From: Cucurbitaria berberidis CBS 394.84
Lineage: Eukaryota > Ascomycota > Dothideomycetes > Pleosporales > Cucurbitariaceae
Assembly (NCBI RefSeq): GCF_010015615.1
Contig: NW_024468936.1
Coordinates: 2,480,001 to 2,544,000 of the forward strand
Direction: 5' to 3'
Length of the DNA: 64,000 bases
The notes under the pieces were generated by a model that had not been told where the DNA came from, did no database searches, and was given only the letters and a program-made list of their open reading frames with translations. A program made the translations under genes and the position numbers. This document shows positions 41,432-52,314 of this stretch, in pieces (positions within the stretch are counted from its first letter, which is position 1; each line of letters begins with the position of its first letter).

Positions 41432-42817
41432 ATGCCTCCTGCTCTCAGGCCGCGAAACATCAAGGGTAGGGCCCAATGCTCTGCGCCATCAACTATCGAA
41501 ACACCAAACCTGAGCGACGTCCCTAAGGAGGAACCCTCGGCTATCGATCGAAAGCCTCCCGTCTACACAATCGACTTGTCACTACCACCATCGCAGCGTT
41601 ATGCACACGTCGCTCACGATTTCAAGTCTACCGTTGGCGAGCTGGCACAGCTCTTCGATGATGTTCTTGACCCTATCAGACCGTCCATGGTGCCCCGGTG
41701 CTTCTTTCATTTCCTTGCCTGGGTCTTCTTGCGACGAATTTTCAGCAAGGAGCAGACCAAGGAGCTCAGGGGCATGAGCAAAGTTCTTGGCGTACCAATG
41801 TACCTACTTGTCGCCTACAACGTCTTCTTGGACCTTCTCATGGGCTGTACTAGTGGTGGTGTACTTGTAAAGGACCACGCCTTTTCAAAATCAAGCATGA
41901 TGCATTTTCGGACGCTGGACTGGGGCATGCCTATATTGCGGAACGCCATCGTCCAGTATGACTTCGTCGAGCAACTAGACGGCAAGGTCATAGCGACAAC
42001 TATTGGCTACGTCGGTTTTGTTGGAGTGCTTACCGGTGTCAAGCGAGATCTCAGTGTGTCACTAAACTTCAGGCCGTATCACAATCACCCTGGGTGGACT
42101 ATCGGGAATTTCCTGTACTACTGGCATCTTTTGCTAGTACTCTTGGGCTTCAGACCGAGTATATCTACCATACTGAGAGGCTTTCTAATTCCTGAAACGG
42201 TACCCATCAAGCAAGACGGACCTACCCATAACGACAGCGCAATCTCGTTCCAGCTCGCGGCACGGCCACCGTTCTCCTTATCAGACCCTAATTCTAACCT
42301 GCAAAACATGCTCACCACAGCTGCATACCTCATCTTCTGCACGGGCGAAGAAACCCTCATCCTCGAGAAAGACCTGCACACTGCGCGGATCTCGCGATCT
42401 TTCGCATTCATCACCGTCACCAACCACGACACGTCTTACGAAGCCAGCTCACACGCACAGTCCCAACACGCAGCCCACACTCAAACCAAACAACCATTCC
42501 TTGGTATCGGCATGCAGGATCTCATCGACGAAAGTATCCACAGGAAGGCGTGTTTGGTGCAGAAGTGGGAGGCACATCAGCAACGACAAAAGCGGATTTT
42601 TGTGCGGGATGATGTGCACCCCGATGCGAGACGGATGGGTGAGGCCACAGCGGTGGGAATTCGGGTACAGAAGTTGAAGAAATGGATGTTGGAGTATCCG
42701 GTTTCTAATGAGGAGACGCATTTTGTGTGCATCATGGATCCGGACGAGGGCGTGGTCAAGTGGGTAAGATGCTTCGAGGAAGGGGATATCGAAGGAGAGA
42801 ATGAAAGCGATCTGTAG
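41432..42817 (+). CDS. NAAA/acid-ceramidase-like N-terminal-nucleophile hydrolase
   Basis: Single exon, 461 residues. Family of acid ceramidase and N-acylethanolamine acid amidase, which cleave fatty-acid amides after autoproteolysis before a Cys. The predicted nucleophile is C139 in LLMGCTSGGVLVKD. The expected Arg-x-x-Asp follows as FRTLDW (R160, D163). Upstream DLSLPPSQRYAHVAHDFKS matches the 'NAAA-beta' N-terminal region. Later GYVGFVGVLTGV and LSVSLNFRP match the beta-sandwich core. There is no clear signal peptide, unlike the lysosomal animal enzymes, so the location is uncertain. The C-terminal 100 residues are charged. Confidence 0.85.
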   Translation: MPPALRPRNIKGRAQCSAPSTIETPNLSDVPKEEPSAIDRKPPVYTIDLSLPPSQRYAHVAHDFKSTVGELAQLFDDVLDPIRPSMVPRCFFHFLAWVFLRRIFSKEQTKELRGMSKVLGVPMYLLVAYNVFLDLLMGCTSGGVLVKDHAFSKSSMMHFRTLDWGMPILRNAIVQYDFVEQLDGKVIATTIGYVGFVGVLTGVKRDLSVSLNFRPYHNHPGWTIGNFLYYWHLLLVLLGFRPSISTILRGFLIPETVPIKQDGPTHNDSAISFQLAARPPFSLSDPNSNLQNMLTTAAYLIFCTGEETLILEKDLHTARISRSFAFITVTNHDTSYEASSHAQSQHAAHTQTKQPFLGIGMQDLIDESIHRKACLVQKWEAHQQRQKRIFVRDDVHPDARRMGEATAVGIRVQKLKKWMLEYPVSNEETHFVCIMDPDEGVVKWVRCFEEGDIEGENESDL

Positions 42818-43089
42818 GTGACAGGTTGCATGTAGATATTCAGTTGTTGAATGGGAACTTGAGCCCCATGAGGTGCTTAACTGGCCGTATAGGTTAATGT
42901 GGAATTGCTTGACATTGTCACGTTCCCTGTCTGTTTGTTACTATGCATATATCTTAGGTTCAAATACGAAGAGAGGGACCTTAGAATAATGATAGAATAT
43001 AAGAGCCGCTATTACAACACTTTTTTCTTCGCGGGCCACCATCAAGACGAGAAAAGCTACGAATGACGCACTAGTCTTCCAGCCTGATA

Positions 43090-44601
43090 TCAAGCGAGAT
43101 CCACCTCGCGCCCCCTCCGTCTCAGAATAACCTGAATGCAATCCACCTTCGCCATGCCATCCTGACCTTGCACCAGCTGTTCCATATCTTTAGCAGCCCA
43201 CACGTCCTCGATATCCCTCATGACGCGCTTCAAACTAGGAAACTGCTTCGTAGTGTACATGTCTCCGAAGCGAGCACGAACGAACTGACGTTGTGCATTG
43301 TCGACCGCCTCGCACCCAGCTGTGAACAACGGCCAGATATGGGCCGTGGTAAGCGGCGACCGGACGTCTACTTGCTCGATGTAGCTGAGACAGCGCTGCA
43401 CGTGATCCACGCTGATGGGGTTGGGGGCGCCGATATCGAGCCAGGTGCGGTAGAGATAGATGAATGCGGCATGTCGGTAGGCCTCGGCTGTGTTTCGAAC
43501 ATCGGTCTCGTTGCTTAGTCCGTTGTGATTCGACGTCTTGAAATCCATATTTAATAATATTTGTTGGAGGACTCTCCCTGTTGCATCTTCTTCCTCGGAT
43601 AGTGCCGTTTCTGTCGATTCCATTCTGCGTCGCTTGATGGTTTGTTGTAGCTCGCTGATACGCGCAACAACTAAGAGTACGTTGGCGATGCTCTCCATGT
43701 CTTTCTCGCCCTCGAGTGCTGTGAAGTCGGTTGCATGGTCCACTAATGGTCGCGCCCCTCTTGAGACAGATGACAGTATGTCGTGGTACGCGAACAGACT
43801 CATCAGAAAACGGGCACTGGATGAAGCGGCCCAGTCCTCCTCTTTATGACAGGCTACCATCGCTTTGGCCCCCATCAAATGGTTTGCGACGTTGGCTTCG
43901 TCATCAACGCCAAAGAGTCGTGAAGATACTTGCATCATCATGACAGTCGCAAATGCGGGCTCATGGTTTCTATCGCCAGGCTCTTGAATGATCTGCTGAA
44001 GCTCGCGGATAGCATCTCGCTGATGGCGGTAGGCTTGTAAGCGTAAAGATGAGTTGTTCGATAGTGATCCAAGATGGTTCGCTGCCATGGACAAGATCGT
44101 TGATCTCAGCGCCGCAGAGTCGTAGGCCATAGATGTCAAATGGAGCTGGAATGGCGTGGAGTTTGCGTTTCTTGGAGCAACCGATATTAGCGTAGAGAGA
44201 TGGTCTATCCAGTGATGGAAGAGATATCTATCCCCTGGTGACAAGTCCGACGATGGGCCAGGGGAGACAGCTGGCAGCAGAGGCATGCTTTTGGTGGATT
44301 CGGGCGAAGAGAACGCGTTCTCGGGACTAGATAGTGAAAACGGCGTCGAGAAGCGGCTGACCATGGAGCCTGGGGTTGACATTGAGACCGAGAGCTGGTC
44401 GACAGACCTTTTCCTGGTAGATTTTCGAGATAGTTTTGCCGGTGTGCTGGTGCCATCTTGCCATTTGAGCTTGACGCCGTACCCTTTACAAATGATCTTC
44501 AGTCTGGTGCAACGGCTGCAAAAGGGTTTCTGTTCGTCGCATTTATATCCCGCTTCCCTGCAGGTCCAGCATCCCGTTCGCGTCCTCTTGTGTGTCGCCA
44601 T
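43090..44601 (-). CDS. Zn2Cys6 transcription factor
   Basis: Single exon, 503 residues. The binuclear zinc cluster is CWTCREAGYKC then DEQKPFCSRCTRLKIIC, with Cys at residues 11, 14, 21, 28, 31 and 38 (CX2CX6CX6CX2CX6C). A basic linker (KLSRKSTRKRS) and a Ser-rich region follow. The rest is the fungal_trans_2-type helical domain, beginning near YLFHHWIDHLSTLIS and including the repeated alpha-helical segments AALRSTILSMAANHLGSL and ARFLMSLFAYHDIL. It is convergent with the NAAA-like gene; targets are unknown. Confidence 0.93.
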   Translation of the reverse strand: MATHKRTRTGCWTCREAGYKCDEQKPFCSRCTRLKIICKGYGVKLKWQDGTSTPAKLSRKSTRKRSVDQLSVSMSTPGSMVSRFSTPFSLSSPENAFSSPESTKSMPLLPAVSPGPSSDLSPGDRYLFHHWIDHLSTLISVAPRNANSTPFQLHLTSMAYDSAALRSTILSMAANHLGSLSNNSSLRLQAYRHQRDAIRELQQIIQEPGDRNHEPAFATVMMMQVSSRLFGVDDEANVANHLMGAKAMVACHKEEDWAASSSARFLMSLFAYHDILSSVSRGARPLVDHATDFTALEGEKDMESIANVLLVVARISELQQTIKRRRMESTETALSEEEDATGRVLQQILLNMDFKTSNHNGLSNETDVRNTAEAYRHAAFIYLYRTWLDIGAPNPISVDHVQRCLSYIEQVDVRSPLTTAHIWPLFTAGCEAVDNAQRQFVRARFGDMYTTKQFPSLKRVMRDIEDVWAAKDMEQLVQGQDGMAKVDCIQVILRRRGREVDLA

Positions 44602-46001
44602 CTATGCGAATCAAGCATCTTAGGATCGCTGAAAACACCACATGCACTTTGTCATTGGTGAAACTCTGGATAAGCGTAGTTCTTGGGGCCTTAATAACGA
44701 GGGTGAGTACGTTATGTTGGTCGTTCACTACATCTAACGTAGAGAAGTCCAGAGATCAGATGACAAAAGTGGCAAAGTGGATATGCGCTAGCTGCTGCCT
44801 CGGGAACAGCCGAAACTCAACACCGTGGTGTTCGAAAGTAGTGATGATAAGGTAGCTAGCTCTACATGACGCAGAAGTCTGATCTGTGGGCCTTTACGTG
44901 CGCGTGCTGCATGGTGGTTTTGAAGGATGGATGAAAATCGCATACCACGAGTCAGGCCTGAACCCAATAGCCAGGGCTAAGCCCACGTGCAGCACATGCG
45001 TTTCGAATCAGGGCGCTGCTATTTCCTCTGCTCCTTGATGTTGAAGCTGCCAGACCATAAGTTTTAGGTGATGGTGCAGTCCGCTTGTGTTCTCCCAGGA
45101 AGAAGACGCATAATCAAGCTTCGACACAGATGCAATGCCTGAAAATCTTATAGCCTCAGGTCTTCGAATTCGCACAATCCTACTGCGGTCGTAAAGACGG
45201 CATGACGACAGCAAAAGACCTGGAGAGATCACAAATAGGAAGCTAAAAAAAAGACAGTATGTTTCGCTCATATGACACCGCCTGCGCAACCGAAAAAATG
45301 CGCAGCCAGCTCTAATGGAGCACTTGGTTCCTTCTCCGCAACGCTGAATCGCAACCGCCCAATAGGTATACTCGGTGCACATCAATACAAGACGTAGAGA
45401 TGCACGTGAGATGGGCGGTTGAACTGTCTGATGGTGCGTGAAGAAACAGAAGAGGTTGCGCTTCGCAAAAATCTTATCAAGTAGAGGGCTTGGCGCGCCA
45501 TTCCGAAAGTGGGTTAGTCATGGAGCAGGGACCGCAGGGCAAATTGACAACATCACCGCGGGAAGCCATCAGAAGATCCATGGGACGGTTTCGCCATCTC
45601 GCGCTGAATATCGCACGAATTTGAAATATCTGTTTGTCAGCTCTCGTCTACATAATCTGTGGCGTAATGCTGGGTTTCTTGATTATCTGATAACTTGACG
45701 CTAATCGACATTACTAATATACACTCACCTCGCGGAGCACATCAATCGTCCATCCCGGGACGCTCCATCACCGGTCTACGTGAGATTCTAACATATTCTG
45801 CCATGGCTTCGCCTTTTTTATGCGACTCCACGCTGCAGGTCCATACTGTCGGTATCGCAGTAGGCCTATTGCATTTAGCCCCCAACGCCGCTCACTAGTA
45901 TAGCGCCTGGTGCAAGAGCTGAAGATGCCATGGTTTACTAGCATATAAATTAGACGTATAGCTTTGTCTCAAGAGTAACCATAAAAACCCAAATTTACAA
46001 C
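44602..46001. other. Intergenic, 1.4 kb, nothing supported
   Basis: Between two regulators transcribed away from each other. Open frames such as 45008-45385 on the minus strand have no domain and no intron support. Likely a long regulatory interval. Confidence 0.35.
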
Positions 46002-47598
46002 ATGGATCGCTCAACAAAACGAAACTTCAATTTTGTAAACCTCAAGCACCCCGATGACCTCAAAGATGAAGAGACGCAACTTCGCATACGCCGTCTAGCC
46101 ATGACAGAGGTTGGCAGAGCGCGAAGAAAACCAAAGACAAAGCGCGAGCGCAACGAGATTGTCCTAGAATTTCACACTCCAGCTGAAGAACGCCTCAAAC
46201 TTGACCGCTTGGGTGGCGGCCAGCTAGATCCCTTTGGCCCTTATCCAATCGAGCTTGATGCTTCTGCTCGGGAATTGCTGGCAAGCAGTGAGTGCATTTC
46301 CCAAAAACAATCAGCACTCGTTCCTGACAAAGTGTAGTTTTTAGTCCAGGTTCCAACCACCCGAGCCAGCTGCGGGCGTCTTGGTGGCCTGTTGGGCTCA
46401 GTTGCGCAGCCACCTTTCACAATGTTCTCTCCAACTCTCAAAACTTTCAGCTGCAGAAGCTAAATGGGTTTTTTCCTTCGCAGGATGATGGATTGGCTTT
46501 GACACATCACCACAAGGCACTCCGGCATGCTAGCGAAATGATGAAAGACCCAGCCAAACACAAGAGCGACGAAGTTATCGGGACTGTTGCCTCGTTCATG
46601 TGCCATCACGTAGGTACCCGTCCCCGTCAAGGTGGTGATAATTGACCATTTGTAGGCTTTATTAGGTAATTTCACCAGTGACGATTGGTACAAACACCGC
46701 AATGCCCTTGTAAGGATTGTCGGGCTCAGGGGAGGCTATCATGCCATTGACAAAGACTATCTTCGGATCACAGTGACATGGTATGTCCTCGCCTCGACAC
46801 ATGAATACCAGCCTAGCTGAGATACATTGCTGACCCGTGACCAGGTCCGATCTCATAGGCTGTTTCTCACAGGACGTACCGCCAATAATCCCCCTACCCC
46901 ATCAATGGGAAGCTGACTCAAAGTCTCCACCGAACTCGCCCCGACCACAACGCCCAATATCATTAGCGTGGAAGCAGCAACTACCAATGCAACTAGACTG
47001 GATCTCGATATTCGATGATATCGTGCAGCTCATATCGCTAGATCGCGAGTTCAGCGAGAAGCAGCTAGTCTTAGCAATCACGAGCGGTAGTTGGCTGGAG
47101 CCGACCATATACCGCCTCCTTTCAATACGACCGCTACAAAAGGTAAACAATCGTGAACACGTGATTGAAGAAGTGTGCCGGCTCGGCACATTGCTCTTCC
47201 TAGCACCATTTTGGAGGATACTAGGACAGTCACCAGTCTGGACAGGAGCCATATCTCGCAACCTGCTGCTTGTCTTGATGAAGAACCTGGTGGAGTGGAA
47301 CGAGCTCAAGCCGTTGCTCATCTGGGTAGTCTACTTTGCCGCGATTGAGACGAAAGACCTGGGAGAACGAAGTCAGTTCGTCTTCATGTTGGGCGTGCTC
47401 ACGAGCGGCATGCAGCTGCAGGGGTGGGATGGCACAATGCAGGTTGTCAAGAGCGTTTTGTGGGTCGAGAAGGTGTATGCAGGCACCGACGAGCTGATAC
47501 GAGACGAGGTCATGCATATCGTCCATCAGAATCCCATAGGTGCTGCTTTGGGAGACATCGCACCGTCGTTTTTGGATGATATTTCAGGCAACGACTAG
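46002..47598 (+). CDS. Fungal-specific transcription-factor-domain protein without zinc cluster
   Basis: Exons 46002-46287, 46338-46609, 46656-46780 and 46845-47598 give 478 residues. The N-terminus (KRNFNFVNLKHPDDLKDEE then RRKPKTKRERNE) is basic and typical of the fungal_trans_2/DUF3468 group, many of which lack the Zn2Cys6 motif. HHHKALRHASEMM, SFMCHHALLGNF and HRNALVRIVGLRGGY follow the family pattern, as does the late LGTLLFLAPFWRIL helix. The basic patch could bind DNA or act as nuclear localisation signal. The call is from pattern recognition of the helical domain. Confidence 0.75.
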
Positions 47599-48105
47599 AC
47601 CTCTTTTGGAAAGATAGCATCCTTGCCAATACATGTAGCAGCCTTGCAACCCAATGGCCACCTTTATCAACTACATACTTTTAGCCTTCAGCCCTTTAGC
47701 CTCGTCGTACGCTCCGAGTCTAGACAGGGTATGCCTATGCCTAAGCCTTACTTCCATCTGCATCTGAAGACACGTAGTCGGCGCACTACTCGCTTTCGAG
47801 TTACCACCGCGATATCATCGGCGGCCAACTTGGAGACTGAATGAGACTAAAGACATTTCGACAATGGTTTGATTGACACTCTCCATGACTACTTTCTTGA
47901 GTCATTACAAAGTGACTCACTTAGCTCAAAAGTTATTTTACTCACGTGGCTCACGTTGTCCATATAAACTCTATAAAAAAGAAATGGAACAATTATTGGT
48001 CAAGGATCATGTTCTCGCTCATTGGGGCGTTTCTCTACATCCGACGAGGGATCGGAATACATTATACAGATTTCTCCCTAGTACAGTATATATTTAAGAT
48101 GACTT
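47599..48105. other. Convergent intergenic region, nothing seen
   Basis: About 500 bp between convergent stops, AT-rich towards the right; only chance frames. Confidence 0.35.
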
Positions 48106-49957
48106 CTATAGATAGGCCACGGTATGGTCATCCCGAATGACAGCTATCAAACATCAGTAATCTTATCTGTGAATGTAAGAACAGTGTCAAGAGCTTACCT
48201 TTCACACCTAGATTGACTTCGCCACCAGCTACCGATGATCCAGTGACGACGAGTTCGCCTGCTGATATCTCATCTGTTGTCTTGTGGTCGGTTGTGTCCT
48301 TCAACTTGATCTCGACGCAGCTTAGTGGCACACCGAAGTGACTATGTTTACTCGAGTCTGCCGGTCCTCGCCTGTAATCGTAGATGTTCGTCTGTGCAAC
48401 TGCTCCTGCTACCTTGGCAGCGGTCAACGCATAGACGACACGCGCTTTCGTGTAGATGCGGAGGTCGGAGAGATCTTCCGCGCTCAGCGGAGGTGTATTT
48501 AGGCCAGCCCGTTCGGAGATAAAAAGGAGGCGCAGCTTTCCAGGTGTGTTGCCAATGCTCGCTCTTGTTGGTGCATTGAGCTTAGTGAGGAATGTATCAG
48601 TAGGCAAGCGGCCAGCAGCCAGCATGCGGGTCTCGAGATAGTGGGCTAGCTTCTTAAGTCCGCCTGTGACAGACGTAGTGGTGGTGCTATGTAGTTTGGC
48701 AGCAGTCTCAGCCGAGATGAGCGCAACCGTAGGCGCAATGGAGCGACTGGCCAATGTCAAATCTACGCCTGGGCCAGCAACAGAGTTGATAATGATGGTC
48801 GCATGAGCGAAAAGCGCTGATAGTGTTACGCATAGGCTGTAAGAGTGAGTGAAGGCGTCAGCGGGAAGGAAAGTGTCCGAAGCATTAAGTCGTTGTGCCA
48901 CTGGTAAGGAGGTGTTGAGCGCACCCACGGCGGCAGCCAAGTTCTGCGTTGGTTAGTAAAGAACAACAACTGTCTGATTGGAAAGCTCACCAGTTGTGAA
49001 AACTCGACAATCTCCGCAGACTTGGCCCCGCTTTCTTGCCAGAGAAATACGACGTTTGGAGCTTTGTTGGAGTCCGAGGGCAAGGTGGCGGTGCCGTTCG
49101 TTTGGTCTTGCACAATTTGATGCCAAACTGAAACATCGATCTTGCCTCCGATTCCCTCTGGCACTTCGCTCCAGTCCATGTGCCTACTTGTCTTCTCCAC
49201 AGTCCAGATGATCTGTCGAAGAGCAGGAGCACCGCGGCTTACATCAGCTAAGGGGAACGAGCCCGCTTCGGCGACTAATGCGTCCGCTCCAGTCTGCACA
49301 AGAAGCTCGGCAAGCGTAGTATGCGGCTGGTTGTACGGGATTAAGATGGGGGTAAATCCGTAAAATGCGCCAGCGAAGAGGACGACTAGGAATTCGATGC
49401 TGTTGGGGAGGTAGACGGCCACTCGCTTTGCGCCATGGTCTTTCAGGTGTGTTCCAATGATGGCAATCTCTTTTGTGAGTCCTTCGATCTTGTGCTCTGA
49501 GACGCCTTCCTTGCCGAAGACGGTCATGATGTTCGCTGTGCCACTCGAGCTGGCACCCTTTTCGAGGGGAATTTCGCCTGTAACGCGACGCCAGATATCT
49601 CGGAGGTCACCATCTTTTCCGGCCGTGTACATGGGCGCACCTGGGGGCTTCACGGCAAGACCGGTTCGGAGAGGGTCTAGCAATGTCAGCTACCTTGTAG
49701 ATCAAATGGACATGGGCCAACGTACAGCCATGAGGAGTCTCGGGGGACCTAAAGACGGCAGATTCTCCCTGCTGCCTCACATACGAAGCCTGGGCCTGGC
49801 GTGCAAGCAGCAGCGGGTGCGTGTCAGCATCTGCCGTGTCGTAGATGACCCAGCCCACGAAGCCCAGGAGGCCAATGGCGAGGAGCGACGAGTAGACGTT
49901 CCAGCCAGCTAGAAGGTCGGAGATGGAGCTGTCGAGCTGCTCAAGGAAGTTTGCCAT
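48106..49957 (-). CDS. Membrane-anchored AMP-binding (acyl-CoA synthetase-like) protein, probably degenerate
   Basis: Exons 49726-49957, 48991-49676, 48199-48943 and 48106-48143 give 566 residues. A single helix near the N-terminus (SLLAIGLLGFVGWVIYDTA) should anchor it. The ANL-superfamily layout is visible: KRVAVYLPNSIEFLVVLFAGAFYGFTPILIPYN, the late GVPLSCVEIKL and GELVVTGSSVAGGE. However, the ATP-binding A3 loop, normally (S/T)SG(S/T)TGxPKG, is WQESGAKSAEIVEF, and no A8/A10 Lys domain follows; the protein stops about 20 residues after GELVVTG. So adenylation is unlikely or altered. The last exon is only 38 nt; it gives the ending VIRDDHTVAYL, whereas reading through the intron adds an unrelated tail. 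It is divergent from pom34. Confidence 0.72.
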
Positions 49958-50373
49958 GGTTGCAAAAGCATGAAGCGCAGATTGCGTCTGGAAGCAAGAA
50001 ACAACCGCAAGAGTGGGCTCGGAACATTCAAGCTGACGTCCGCTGCAGGGTGACGCGCGGGGGTGTGAATGCTCGTGGGGTGGAGCGAGCGTCGGTCCAG
50101 CGTAGAGGGCCCGACTTGCCGACCAGATTATATCCAAAACGCCAGACGCTATTGCGTTGCTGCGCGACAAAGCCATACTTGACGCCATTCACGCTCACAC
50201 CCACACCACAATGCGACTCTAGCTGCCGTGCCTCGTCCGACCACTACTAACCACTAACCTCACAGCAATAGCAGTTCTCACCGCACAGATATTGGCCTCT
50301 CAATTCCACCGTTTGGAAGCGATAAACAATCAGACCTGCCATTCACGCCCACAGCCACATAGCTTCACCCGAC
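49958..50373. promoter_or_regulatory. Divergent promoter region
   Basis: About 415 bp between the AMP-binding-like gene and pom34; CA-rich patch (CACACCCACACCAC) around 50200. No gene seen. Confidence 0.35.
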
Positions 50374-51286
50374 ATGTCAGTCGCTAGGGTCGCGCAGCCT
50401 ACGACTCCCCAGTCGCCAGCGACGCCAGCAACACCAGCCGCCCAGACCCAGCTGTCGTACACACCCAACGGCTCCTGGCGACACCCCAAGTTTGACGAGA
50501 TCGCGCGCCGCCAGTACGCCACGACCTTTGATGAGCGCAATGTCAGGGCTATTGTTGCGAATGCGGGCCTTCTCTTCGTTTCCATCTACGCGAACAGCAT
50601 CACCTCCAAGGTGAAGCTGCTCGACTATGCTGTGTATGCAAATCCCTATCCAGTAACATTGAGTCAGCAAGCTAACATCTCCTAGCACCCCCATTAATGC
50701 GCTGGTAACCACCGTCCCCTACAGCGAATGGGTAGTCGTATTAGTCCGGCTCGCCTTCGTCGCAAACATCGTCATCGCCTTCGCGCCTCTCGTCCGCCGC
50801 TACTACCCCGACGACATCGCCGACATCCCCCTCACTCCCTCGCAGCGCGCGTCCATGGGCCTGAAAGCTGGCATCTTGTCACCACCAACTCCCGGCTCCG
50901 CGTATGCATCACCCAACTACGTGACACCACCGCGCTATCAGCGATCTACACCTCGCAGCAGCAGCTTTAGCAACTACGGCGAGCGCTCCTCGCAATCACC
51001 GCTGTCTGGAAGCCCGCGGGCAAGCTTTGGGCAGTCCTCTTCAAACTCGCCCTTCTCTCCAAATAACACGAGTAGTCCGCTATTCCAGAAGGCGCTTGGT
51101 GGATCGACGACGAAGCGGTTGAGCTATGGGGGGAGCCCGATGAGTAGCAGCTTGTTTGGCGACAGCTCGAGTAGTGCTACACCCGGTACACCTACGCCGT
51201 CTACAGGCAAAGCGAGCGTGGGGCTGAACAACAAGTGGCTGTATGAGAAGCGGAGAGACAGTCCCAAGAGCAGTCTGTTCAAGTGA
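50374..51286 (+). CDS. pom34: Nucleoporin Pom34-like pore-membrane protein
   Basis: Integral nuclear-pore membrane protein. Exons 50374-50633 and 50686-51286 give 286 residues. The N-terminus is Pro/Thr-rich, followed by the family signature SYTPNGSWRHPKFDEIARR. Two hydrophobic segments follow, around RAIVANAGLLFVSIYAN and EWVVVLVRLAFVANIVIAFA, consistent with the two-span topology. The C-terminal half is a Ser/Pro/Gly-rich unstructured region (SPPTPGSAY, NYVTPPRYQRSTPRSSS) ending in KKWLYEKRR-like basic residues. Yeast Pom34 forms a ring with Pom152 and Ndc1. Confidence 0.85.
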
Positions 51287-51575
51287 GGAGGTTCATTAGC
51301 CATGTGTGTAATTTACATGTCGCTTTATACCCGGAGATATTGCGCTGGCGTCCTGAACTTGGAATTTTAATACTTCAGCGTAGCATGCATAGCTGTTTTG
51401 GCAAAATATCAGCTCGTTTACCCATCATCCATCGTATCACACAAAGAGCGGATCTTGTATGACATTGTACCATGCTAGGAGCCTTCAACCCACGCTGCAA
51501 AAGCGGGAAATGTGCATTACAAGTGATAATACGTGACTATTCGCAATATATAGTCCCTCTCAGCACCCCATTCTA

Positions 51576-52314
51576 TTATGAGAACCGATCCCCCTTCCTC
51601 GTCCGATACACATCACTAGCCTCGTATTTACTCTTCTCCCTTGCCTTCTGCGCCTCATCCTCCGGCGCATGTCTCGTCGCGGCGGGGTCCTGGCTAGCCT
51701 GTATCGACGGATTCCCATCTTCATCCAGCTCCGCACCACCACCGCCACCCGATTCCCCCCTCTCGCTCCTCAGCCGGCCCAGCTCGCTCGTGACGGACCG
51801 CGGCGCAGTAGAGTTAGACGCATTGGATGTGGACGTTGGATTGAGCGGCGTAGTGGTTGGCGGAGCGTAAAGCGTGGATTGCTCGAGTTCGAACAGGCGG
51901 ATGCGCTTCTGGCGGTCGACTTCGGCTTTTGCCGCGCGGTCTGCGTTGATGCTGCGCTTTGCGAAGAAGTAGGCGCCGCCGCCGGCGACGATGAGTGTGC
52001 CCCAACCGTAGCTATTTACTGTGCGTTAGCTTGTGTTTTGCTTTCTCCGCGCTCCCCGGCAAGAAAGGTGCATTATAGTATTGCGGAGGCGAGGCGGCGT
52101 GGGCGGTAGGGAGATAGATGGGGCGGGATGCCGGGAGAGTGATGGATATGTATGCAAGTGATTAAATGCAGAAGATTCGCGTGGAAACATGGTGGAGGTG
52201 TTGTGCGCTCTCGCGGTGTTGTGAGCTTCAGATGTGACGTACTATACTGATTTGACCTGAGCTTTGTTAGCTATGCTTTTGTCTCTCTGGGGTCTTTGAA
52301 CATACTGTGTTCAT
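51576..52314 (-). CDS. Small single-pass membrane protein, DUF4748-like
   Basis: The main exon (51576-52011) is certain: it reads YGWGTLIVAGGGAYFFAKRS then INADRAAKAEVDRQKRIRLF, followed by a Ser/Thr/Asn-rich linker and a charged end (KSKYEASDVYRTRKGDRFS). The glycine-rich hydrophobic helix followed by a basic amphipathic helix is the pattern of small fungal DUF4748-type proteins, possibly mitochondrial. The start is provisional: a 9-nt exon (52306-52314, MNT) and a 14-nt exon (52243-52256) with good splice signals join in frame to give MNTVKSVYYGWG, 152 residues in total. The second intron would be 231 bp. Confidence 0.65.
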
